A stretch of 64,000 nt of DNA from CAVSJJ01 sp963728395 (GTDB lineage Bacteria; Actinomycetota; Actinomycetes; Actinomycetales; Dermatophilaceae), in the NCBI GenBank assembly GCA_963728395.1, contig CAVSJJ010000006.1, forward strand, positions 62,001 to 126,000, written 5' to 3'. The translations under genes were made by a program, and so were the position numbers. Positions within the stretch are counted from its first letter, which is position 1; each line of letters opens with the position of its first letter. Positions 22,354 through 29,564 of the stretch are shown piece by piece. A model generated the notes under the pieces. It did no database searches, was not told the origin of the DNA, and saw only the letters and a program-made list of their open reading frames with translations.

Positions 22354-25289
22354 GACGCGCCCCCGTCCGCCTCGGGCAGCCGGAAGACGTCGGGCCCCGG
22401 CTTGAGCGGGCGCATGAGCCAGTACGGGCGGCGCGTGCCGTCCGGGGATACGGCGCGGGCGTCGCGCGTCTGTGCGATCCACTGACGGTAGACCTCGCGC
22501 GACTTGTCCGTGTCGACCTGGATGTCGCCGTAGGCGTCGCCCGGCTCGGCCCGGGTCACCCGGACGGCCTGGTGCCAGCAGTGCATCCCCGAGATGGGGT
22601 CGGGGTGCACAGGGAAGGTCATGTTCTGGTGCACCCCGACGTCGGTCCACCAGATCCGGGCGGTGTCCGGGTCGCTCGAGTCGTATGCCGCGACGCCGGC
22701 GAGGCGCTTCATCGTCCACGTCGAGCCCTGGCGGGCCAGATCGACGGTCGCCGAGGTCTGGCCGCCGACCGTGTGGGTCTGCTCCTTCGGCTTCCACCGC
22801 CCCATGTGATGGCTGCACGCGACGACCCCGGGCCGGATGCCCTCGGTGACCCACGCCTTGACGACGAAGTAGCCGATGTCGGTCGAGACCCGCACGAGGT
22901 CGCCGCTGCGCACGCCGAGCGGCGCCGCGTCCTCGGGGTGCAGCCACAGGGGGTTGGTCTGGGCGAGCTCGTTGAGCCACTTGGCGTTCGCCCCACGGGT
23001 GTGGATCTGGGTCGGCAGGCGGAAGGTCGAGATGAGGACCTTCTGGTCCTCGGCGAGGGACTCCCGGTGGACGTGGCTGTGGATGTAGGTCGGGACGGCA
23101 TACTCCGGCCAGCCCCAGTCGGCGACCGTCGAGGAGTAGAACTCCAGCAGCCCGCTGGGCGTCGGGAAGCCCCGCTTGACCGCGCCGTCGATCTCGACGC
23201 CGACGGGGTTGCGGCCCTGGGCGTCGGCAACCGGGGCGCCCGTCGGGGCGAGGTTGACGGCCGCCGGTCTCGGCGCGGTCGAGTAGACGCGACCGAGGTC
23301 GGTCGTCACCCTGCCGGTGAGCTGCTCCTCGTCGACCTCCTGCTCGAAGACCTGGCCGACGTGGCTGCTCACCTCGAAGGCGCCGTAGCGGCGCATGTAC
23401 GCCAGCGGGTCCAGGCCCTCCTCCTTCGCGGCCTCGGGCAGGCCGGGGACGGAGTTCTCGAAGATCCAGCGGTAGTACTCGTCGACGGACAGCCGCGTGC
23501 CGGGGTTGTCCTCGGACTCGTAGAACCGGCGGATGCCGAGCGAGCCGTCCGGGTCGATCCGCCAGGACAGCTCCATCCAGAACTCGTTCTCCTCCCACAC
23601 CTGCCCGGGGTTGGCCTGGCGGGTGTCGGTGATCGTCTCCCCGAGCCGTTCCCGGGCGGTCCGCAGCACCGGCTGCCGGAAGCCGATCCACTGGCCGTCG
23701 TACTGCTCGTAGGAGTGCAGGTCGTGTCGCTCCGAGGCCAGCCCCATCGGCAGGACGTAGTCGGCGAGGTAGGCGGTCTCGTTCCACGTCGGGGTGAGCG
23801 CCACGTGGAGGCCGACGAGGCTCTCGTCGCGCAGCACCTCGGACCAGACCATCCCGTCGGGGTTGGTCCACACCGGGTTGTAGACCCGGGTGAAGTAGAC
23901 ATCGAGCGTGCCCCGACCCTCCTGCATGAGGTGTGGCAGGAGGAAGGAGAGCTCGTTCATCGCCAGGGGGTACTCCAGCGGCCAGGTCAGCTCGTTCCAC
24001 TGGTGGGGGTGGCCCGGGACGTGCATCGGCTTGGGGACGAACTTGTTCCATGCGTTGAGGTGCGTCCCGCCCGGCGAGGCGACGGCCCCGAGAAGAGCGT
24101 TGAGGAGGAAGAGGGTCCGCGAGACCTGCCAGCCGCCGAGGTTGCCGGCCGCCGCAGAGCGCCAGTTGTGCGTCGAGAGAGCGGTTCCCGCGCCGGCCAC
24201 GAGCTCGGTGACCTCCCGGATGACGGCGGCGTCGACGCCGGACTCGGCAGCCGCGAACTCCGGTGTGAACTCGGCATACAGGGTCGCCAGGATCTCCTCG
24301 AAGGCCTCGAAGGTCTCGGGCACCTCGGGATGGGTGGCCCGGAGGTACTCCTTCCAGTTCCACCACCGACGGACGAAGTCGCGGTTGTAGCGCCCCGTCG
24401 AGATGAGGCCGTGCGCGACGGCGAGCATGATCGCGGCCTCGGAGCCGGGGTGCGGCGAGAGCCAGTGGTCGGCGTGCGTCGCGGTGTTGGACAGCCGGGT
24501 GTCGAGGACGACGATCTTCGCGCCGCGCTCCTTGGCCTCCATGATCCGCTGGGCGTGCGGGTTGAAGTAGTGACCGGTCTCGAGATGGCTGGAGATGAGG
24601 AGGATGACCCGGGCGTTCGCGTGGTCCGGGCTCGGCCGGTCGATGCCGGTCCAGTAGTGGTAGCCGGAGCGGGCGCCGCTGCTGCAGACGTTGGTGTGCG
24701 AGTTGTGGCCGTCGACGCCCCAGCTGGCCATGACCCGCTCGGTGAAGCCGTCCTCACCGGGTCGGCCGACGTGGTACATGACCGCGTTGGGGCGCCCCGC
24801 GGTGATGGCGGTCCGGACCCGGCTCGCGATGTCGTCCAGGGCGGTGTCCCAGTCGACCTGCTCCCACCGGCCCTCGCCGCGGGCGCCGGCGCGCCGCAGC
24901 GGCTGGAGGATGCGGTCGGGGTCGGTGACCTGGTTGACGGTCGCGGGCCCCTTCGCGCAGTTGCGTCCGCGCGATCCCGGGTGCTCCGGGTTGCCCTCGA
25001 ACTTGCGGACCTGGAGGGTCTCCTTGTCGACGTAGGCAAGCAGCCCACACGCGGACTCGCAGTTGAAGCACGTCGTCGGCACGAGCATCGAGCGGCGCTC
25101 GACGCGCTGCGGCCAGGACCGGGAGTCGAGCTCGACCCAGTCGTCCCAGCGCTCCTTCGGCGGGTGCGCGGCGAGGTGGATCCGGCTCGGGCCGGGGTAG
25201 AAGGTCTCGCCCCGGGCGGTCGTCTCGGCCCGGGCCGCGCTGACCCGCTCGCCGAGGCCGGCCAGGGAGGGGCGGTCGGTCGTCGTCAT
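22350..25289 (-). CDS. Molybdopterin oxidoreductase catalytic subunit (SoeA/PsrA-like)
   Basis: 979 residues of the DMSO-reductase superfamily. A 4Fe-4S site is formed by Cys74, Cys77, Cys81 and Cys111 (CFNCESACG and GRNCAKG). Cys202 in NVCSSGARSG is the candidate Mo ligand. Later motifs include LPMGLASERHDLHSYEQYDG and NPLWLHPEDA. There is no Tat signal, so it faces the cytoplasm, as in SoeABC sulfite-oxidising enzymes rather than periplasmic polysulfide reductases. The ATG at 25289 has AAGGAG 6 nt upstream; open frame beyond it overlaps the next gene and is rejected. Neighbours TusA, DsrE2 and MBL-rhodanese support a sulfur substrate; sulfite is my best inference. Confidence 0.88.
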   Translation of the reverse strand: MTTTDRPSLAGLGERVSAARAETTARGETFYPGPSRIHLAAHPPKERWDDWVELDSRSWPQRVERRSMLVPTTCFNCESACGLLAYVDKETLQVRKFEGNPEHPGSRGRNCAKGPATVNQVTDPDRILQPLRRAGARGEGRWEQVDWDTALDDIASRVRTAITAGRPNAVMYHVGRPGEDGFTERVMASWGVDGHNSHTNVCSSGARSGYHYWTGIDRPSPDHANARVILLISSHLETGHYFNPHAQRIMEAKERGAKIVVLDTRLSNTATHADHWLSPHPGSEAAIMLAVAHGLISTGRYNRDFVRRWWNWKEYLRATHPEVPETFEAFEEILATLYAEFTPEFAAAESGVDAAVIREVTELVAGAGTALSTHNWRSAAAGNLGGWQVSRTLFLLNALLGAVASPGGTHLNAWNKFVPKPMHVPGHPHQWNELTWPLEYPLAMNELSFLLPHLMQEGRGTLDVYFTRVYNPVWTNPDGMVWSEVLRDESLVGLHVALTPTWNETAYLADYVLPMGLASERHDLHSYEQYDGQWIGFRQPVLRTARERLGETITDTRQANPGQVWEENEFWMELSWRIDPDGSLGIRRFYESEDNPGTRLSVDEYYRWIFENSVPGLPEAAKEEGLDPLAYMRRYGAFEVSSHVGQVFEQEVDEEQLTGRVTTDLGRVYSTAPRPAAVNLAPTGAPVADAQGRNPVGVEIDGAVKRGFPTPSGLLEFYSSTVADWGWPEYAVPTYIHSHVHRESLAEDQKVLISTFRLPTQIHTRGANAKWLNELAQTNPLWLHPEDAAPLGVRSGDLVRVSTDIGYFVVKAWVTEGIRPGVVACSHHMGRWKPKEQTHTVGGQTSATVDLARQGSTWTMKRLAGVAAYDSSDPDTARIWWTDVGVHQNMTFPVHPDPISGMHCWHQAVRVTRAEPGDAYGDIQVDTDKSREVYRQWIAQTRDARAVSPDGTRRPYWLMRPLKPGPDVFRLPEADGGAS

Positions 25290-25315
25290 CGTTGACTCCT
25301 TGGGACGAGAGGGGC

Positions 25316-26881
25316 TCAGGCGAGCGGGACGGACTGACCGGCCTGGACGTAGGAGTGCTCGTGGGCGAGCAGACCGAGCAGGGCGAGGAGCGCGAGCCAC
25401 GAGGTCCCCGGCACGGCGACCGGCGCGAGGAGGCCGACGGCGACGAGGACCACCCCGGGCCAGAAGAAGCGGGCGTACCGGCCGCGCGTCATCGCGTGGG
25501 CGGCGAGCTGGGCGTGGGCGGTCGGGTGGGGCAGGGTCGCCTCGCCCGCGACGAGGAGCAGGTGCGCGCCGGCCGCGATGGCGACCGTCCACGCGAGCGG
25601 GGTCAGGGCCGGGGAGCCGGCGAGGGCGGCGAAGGGGACGAGCGCGGCCGCACCCGCGAGGACCGCCTGGACGGCCAGATGGGGTGGCAGGAGCGGGCTC
25701 TGCCAGAGGTCGCGGGCCTTGGCCTGGGCGAAGAGGTATGCCGTGTAGACCGCCGTCCCGACGGCGAGCGGCAGGCCGGGATAGGCCAGGACCGTCCGCA
25801 GCCCGCCCCATCCCACGAGGCCGGCGAGCACATGGAGGGCGAGCACCGCGGCATACGCACTGAGGATGACGCCGCCACGGACCAGCCACGATCGCCACTG
25901 CGGTCGGGTGAGGATGTAGAGGAACCGCTCCGGGTGCTCGAGGTCCCAGATGAGGACGGCGGCGGTGATGGCGAGGAAGACGGCCGAGACGATGGGGGCG
26001 GTCCACACCCACAGCCCGTCGGTGCCGTCGAGGTGGCCGGTGAGCAGGAGGAGCAGCGCGACGAGGTAGGCGCCGGCGCCGATGCCCTTGGTCCACGTGT
26101 AGAGGCTGACCCGCCAGTCCCACGGGGCCCGGTGGGCGATGTCGTAGTTGAGGACGGCGGCGGCGCTGCTGTTGTACTGCTCGGGGACGCCGGGGTCGAC
26201 CAGGTGGACGCCGCGCGGCTTCTCGGCCCAGGCATAGGTGTCGCCCTCGGGGGCCCGGGCGGCGAGCGGGTCGAGGGTGTTCTGGCTGGCACCCCGGTAG
26301 AAGAGCTTGGGCCGGGTGGCCTTCTCGGGTCGGCGGACCGCGACCGGCGTGCGGTTGATGATCTCGGCGACCCCGCTCGTGGGATCGTCCGCGTCGCCGA
26401 CCATGATCGCGCCGGTCGGGCAGACGACGACGCATGCCGGCTCGAGGCCGACGTCGAGGCGGTGCGCGCAGAAGTTGCACTTCTCGGCGCAGTGGTCCTG
26501 TGGGTTGATGAAGATCGCGTCGTACGGGCACGCGGCCATGCACGCCTTGCAGCCGATGCAGGAGCCCTTGTCGAAGTCGACGATGCCGTCGGCGCGGATG
26601 TGCATCGCGGCGGTCGGGCAGGCCGCGACGCAGGGTGCGTCCTCACACTGGTTGCAGCGGGTGACCTGGAACGCCCGGCGCGCGGTGGGGAAGACACCGA
26701 CGTCGACGCTCTTGACGTACGTGCGGGTCACGCCGACCGGGACGTCGTTCTCGGACTTGCAGGCGGTCGTGCAGGCGTGGCAGCCGATGCACTTGGTCTG
26801 GTCGATGACCTTGACCATCCGACCCGGCCCGCCTCCGCCCTCGGGGCGGACGGTCGGGTCGGGCAGGTTCACTGCGGTCAC
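25316..26881 (-). CDS. Fused 4Fe-4S ferredoxin subunit and NrfD/PsrC-type membrane anchor
   Basis: 521 residues joining two subunits that are normally separate. Residues 30-215 hold four Fe-S motifs starting with Cys31, 34, 37 and 41 (CIGCHACTTACKSEN), then CNQCEDAPCVAACP, CIGCKACMAACP and CAEKCNFC. A linker of about 70 residues follows. From about residue 275 there are eight or nine membrane helices of the NrfD family, beginning WRVSLYTWTKGIGAGAYL. It passes electrons between the catalytic subunit and the quinone pool. GTG at 26881 has GAGGGAGG upstream; ATG 21 codons later (26818) is an alternative. The frame is continuous with no sign of a shift. Confidence 0.88.
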   Translation of the reverse strand: MTAVNLPDPTVRPEGGGGPGRMVKVIDQTKCIGCHACTTACKSENDVPVGVTRTYVKSVDVGVFPTARRAFQVTRCNQCEDAPCVAACPTAAMHIRADGIVDFDKGSCIGCKACMAACPYDAIFINPQDHCAEKCNFCAHRLDVGLEPACVVVCPTGAIMVGDADDPTSGVAEIINRTPVAVRRPEKATRPKLFYRGASQNTLDPLAARAPEGDTYAWAEKPRGVHLVDPGVPEQYNSSAAAVLNYDIAHRAPWDWRVSLYTWTKGIGAGAYLVALLLLLTGHLDGTDGLWVWTAPIVSAVFLAITAAVLIWDLEHPERFLYILTRPQWRSWLVRGGVILSAYAAVLALHVLAGLVGWGGLRTVLAYPGLPLAVGTAVYTAYLFAQAKARDLWQSPLLPPHLAVQAVLAGAAALVPFAALAGSPALTPLAWTVAIAAGAHLLLVAGEATLPHPTAHAQLAAHAMTRGRYARFFWPGVVLVAVGLLAPVAVPGTSWLALLALLGLLAHEHSYVQAGQSVPLA

Positions 26882-26892
26882 GAGGACCTCCC

Positions 26893-27234
26893 TCAGCTGG
26901 CGGTGACGTCGTTGTCGGACTGGCGCTGGGTGACCTCGGGCTCGATGTCGAGGCTGGCGCACACGACGACGCACAGCTGCTCGATGGCGGGCTCGACGAT
27001 TCGGTAGACGACGGTGCGTCCCTCGGGCCGGCGACCGACGACGCCGCCGAGGGCGAGCCGCCCGAGGTGCTGGGAGGCGTTGGCGACCGAGACGTCCGAG
27101 GCCTCGGCGAGCTGGCTGACCGTGGCGCGGCCCGCCTTGTGCAGCTCACCGAGGATGCGCAGCCGGGTCGGGTCACCGAGGAGGGCGAAGCGTCGGGCCA
27201 CGTCGTCCAGGGCCGACCGAGGGACACCTACCAT
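26893..27234 (-). CDS. ArsR/SmtB-family repressor, likely sulfane-sulfur sensing
   Basis: 113-residue winged-helix repressor: LLGDPTRLRILGEL, recognition region ATVSQLAEASDVSVANASQH, and the wing RPEGRTVVYRI. Its only cysteines are a CxxxC pair near the C-terminus (LCVVVCASL). Persulfide sensors BigR and SqrR use one cysteine in an N-terminal helix and one in the last helix, so the arrangement here differs. As first gene of the sulfur operon (11 bp before the FeS/NrfD gene) it is expected to repress itself, the operon and perhaps the divergent MBL-rhodanese gene. ATG at 27234 chosen over upstream extension through the operator region. Confidence 0.88.
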   Translation of the reverse strand: MVGVPRSALDDVARRFALLGDPTRLRILGELHKAGRATVSQLAEASDVSVANASQHLGRLALGGVVGRRPEGRTVVYRIVEPAIEQLCVVVCASLDIEPEVTQRQSDNDVTAS

Positions 27235-27240
27235 GACGGC

Positions 27241-27290
27241 ACCATATGTGATGAAATTCACTCGTTCAATTGATTGATTGAAGATTTCTC
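27241..27290. promoter_or_regulatory. AT-rich divergent operator with two palindromes
   Basis: Within about 50 unusually AT-rich bases are TGAAATTCA (27252-27260) and a dyad TTCAAT-N6-ATTGAA (27265-27282). They lie between the ArsR start and the MBL-rhodanese start, the expected place for an ArsR-family operator. Confidence 0.6.
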
Positions 27291-27379
27291 GCTGACTCGC
27301 CAACGGCGGCGGGTCGCCGGCCCCCCCGGGACCGGCCTCGCCGCCGGCGCGCATCCGGACGAGCGAAGGAGCACATCAC

Positions 27380-28768
27380 ATGGACATCGAGGTATTCGTC
27401 ACCCCCGGCCTCGGGGACAACAGCTTCGTCGTCGTCTCCGGCGACGAGGCCCTCGTCGTCGACCCGCAACGGGACGCCTGGCGCTTCCTCGAGGCGGCCG
27501 AGCAGCGCAAGGCGCGGGTCCGGGCGGTCGTCGAGACGCACGTCCACAACGACTACGTCTCCGGCGCGCACGAGATCCGCGCCGCCCACGGGGCGCAGCT
27601 CGTCCTCCCGGCGGACGGCGGCTACGAGTTCGAGCACCGGGGCGCCCGGGAGGGTGAGGAGGTCACCATCGGCGACCTGCGCGTCGTCGCGATGGACACG
27701 CCGGGTCACACCTTCGAACACATCGCCTGGCTCGTCTACGAGGGCGAGCACCCGGTGCCGGTCGCCGTGTTCTCCGGCGGGTCGCTGCTCGTCGGCAGCG
27801 CCGGCCGCACCGACCTGCTCGGCCCGGACCAGACCGAGGCGCTGACCCGGCACCAGTACGCGACGGTCCAGCGGCTCAAGGAGCTTCCGCCGCAGACCCA
27901 GCTGCTACCGACGCACGGCGCCGGCAGCTTCTGCGTCTCCTCGATGCCCTCGACCTCGAGGACGAGCACGCTCGGCGCGGAGTTCGCCACGAACGACCTC
28001 GTCCTCGCAGCAACCGTCGAGGAGTTCGGCGAGGAGCTGACCGGCGAGCTGATGCGCTACCCGGCGTACTACGCCCGGATGGCGCCGGTCAACCGGGCCG
28101 GCGTCCCCGTCCTCGGCTCGGTGCCGCGCGTCCCGGGGCTCGACGCCGCTGCGTTCAGGGCCGCGATGGACGCCGGCGCCGTCGTCGTCGACGCCCGCGG
28201 CCGCGAGGACTTCGCCACGGCACACATCCCCGGCGCCCTCAACATCGAGCTCAACTCCGGCTTCGGCAGCTACGTCGGCTGGGTGCTGCCCTTCGACTCC
28301 CCGGTGCTCCTCGTCCTGCCCGAGGACGAGAGCGCCGCGGCCGAGGCGGCGACCCAGCTGCTCCGGATCGGTTGGCAGACGCCGACCGGGCTGCTCGAGG
28401 GCGGCATGGCCGCCTGGGCGGCCGCAGGGGGTGAGACGCGCGGCTACGCCAACGTCGGGCCCGAGGAGCTGTGCGCGGCGATCACCTCCGGTGAGGAGCC
28501 GCGCATCCTCGACGTGCGCCAGCCGCTGGAGTGGCAGTGGGGCACCCTGCCGGGCAGCCAGATGATCTTCGTCTCCGACCTGCCCGGCCGGCTCGAGGAG
28601 GTGGCCCCGGGCGCGCCGGTCTGGACGATCTGCTCCAACGGACACCGGGCCGCCATCGCGGCCAGCCTGCTCGATGCCGCAGGGACGCCCGTTACGCTCG
28701 TGGGACGCGGCGGGGTCGGCGAGGTCCGCCAGAAGTGCAACGCTGAGCTCGCCTCCCAGAAAGGTTGA
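27380..28768 (+). CDS. MBL-fold plus double-rhodanese protein (persulfide dioxygenase-like)
   Basis: 462 residues: metallo-beta-lactamase domain (1-250) and two rhodanese domains (about 255-355 and 360-460). Persulfide dioxygenases oxidise glutathione or other low-molecular persulfides to sulfite. Here the metal motif reads THVHNDY (His54, His56, Asp58, Tyr59 in place of His), His110 is kept in DTPGHTFEH, but the usual GD aspartate is Gly134 (FSGGSLLVG). The first rhodanese lacks a cysteine; the second has Cys418 (WTICSNGHRA). Start ATG has AAGGAG upstream. It is transcribed divergently from the sulfur operon. Confidence 0.88.
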   Translation: MDIEVFVTPGLGDNSFVVVSGDEALVVDPQRDAWRFLEAAEQRKARVRAVVETHVHNDYVSGAHEIRAAHGAQLVLPADGGYEFEHRGAREGEEVTIGDLRVVAMDTPGHTFEHIAWLVYEGEHPVPVAVFSGGSLLVGSAGRTDLLGPDQTEALTRHQYATVQRLKELPPQTQLLPTHGAGSFCVSSMPSTSRTSTLGAEFATNDLVLAATVEEFGEELTGELMRYPAYYARMAPVNRAGVPVLGSVPRVPGLDAAAFRAAMDAGAVVVDARGREDFATAHIPGALNIELNSGFGSYVGWVLPFDSPVLLVLPEDESAAAEAATQLLRIGWQTPTGLLEGGMAAWAAAGGETRGYANVGPEELCAAITSGEEPRILDVRQPLEWQWGTLPGSQMIFVSDLPGRLEEVAPGAPVWTICSNGHRAAIAASLLDAAGTPVTLVGRGGVGEVRQKCNAELASQKG

Positions 28769-28775
28769 GCCCCTG

Positions 28776-29162
28776 GTGATTCCGTTCCGGCGCACCGAGA
28801 CTCGCAAGCGACCACACTGGTCTGAGGAGGGCCTCGACCCCGACTACCGCTTCTCGTTGGCCAATGAGCGCACGTTCCTCGCCTGGATCCGGACCGCCCT
28901 CGCCCTCATGGCCGGTGCCGTGGCCCTCAAGCAGCTCATCCCCGGGTTCGCGATCCGCGGGCTGCACACCGGACTGGGCCTGGTCCTCGCCGGGCTCGGG
29001 ATGGCGATCGCGGTCAACGCCTACCGGCACTGGGCGGGATACGAGCGGGCGATGCGCGAGGAGCGGCCGCTCCCGCGCTCGCGGCTCATGCCGTGGGTCT
29101 CCGGGCTGCTCGCCCTCGCCGCGGTCATCGTCGTCGTCGTCGTCCTGACCGACGCACTGTGA
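28776..29162 (+). CDS. DUF202/YidH-type membrane protein, first copy
   Basis: 128 residues with the DUF202 signature FSLANERTFLAWIRTALALMA followed by three hydrophobic segments. GTG at 28776 is 7 bp after the MBL-rhodanese stop, with GAAAGG somewhat far upstream. The function of DUF202 proteins is not established. Position suggests co-transcription with the sulfur gene. Confidence 0.85.
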   Translation: MIPFRRTETRKRPHWSEEGLDPDYRFSLANERTFLAWIRTALALMAGAVALKQLIPGFAIRGLHTGLGLVLAGLGMAIAVNAYRHWAGYERAMREERPLPRSRLMPWVSGLLALAAVIVVVVVLTDAL

Positions 29163-29521
29163 CCGACGTCGCAGGCGGCCGGCCGTGGTTCGGTCGGCCC
29201 CACCCCCAGGGGCCGATCGACCCGGGCCTGCAGTCCGAGCGCACCGGGCTCGCCTGGGCCCGGACGGCCCTGTCGCTCGCGGCGAACGCCGCGCTCGTCA
29301 TCCGGACCGGGGTCGCCGAGGGCGTCGGCTTCCTCACCATCGCCGGGGTCGGGCTCGCCGTCATCGCGGCCGTCGTCGGCATCCTCGGCTGGGAGCGCCA
29401 CCACCAGATCGTCGGCGCGATCATCGCGGGGCGCCGGCCGCTGGCCACCCGCATCGTCCAGGTTCCCGCCGTCGGGACCATCGTCGCCGCCGTCGTCGTC
29501 CTGCTCGCCATCCTCGTCTGA
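29159..29521 (+). CDS. DUF202 membrane protein, second copy
   Basis: 120 residues with the related signature LQSERTGLAWARTALSLAAN and three hydrophobic segments. The GTG start overlaps the stop of the first copy (GTGA). The two are divergent paralogues and probably form a hetero-oligomer. No function known. Confidence 0.85.
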   Translation: MTDVAGGRPWFGRPHPQGPIDPGLQSERTGLAWARTALSLAANAALVIRTGVAEGVGFLTIAGVGLAVIAAVVGILGWERHHQIVGAIIAGRRPLATRIVQVPAVGTIVAAVVVLLAILV

Positions 29522-29530
29522 GCGCGCCCC

Positions 29531-29556
29531 GTGCGGGCCCGCACCCCCCGGGGTGC
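29531..29556. terminator. Overlapping hairpins between DUF202 and purL
   Basis: GTGCGGGCCCGCAC (29531-29544, perfect palindrome) overlaps a second stem GCACCCC/GGGGTGC (to 29556). They lie between convergent genes and can end transcription in both directions. Confidence 0.5.
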
Positions 29557-29564
29557 GCAGCGGG

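Noticed and set aside
25290..26543. Possible 1397-residue extension of the SoeA-like protein.
   Set aside because: The extension overlaps the FeS/NrfD gene in another frame, and a strong ribosome site precedes the ATG at 25289.
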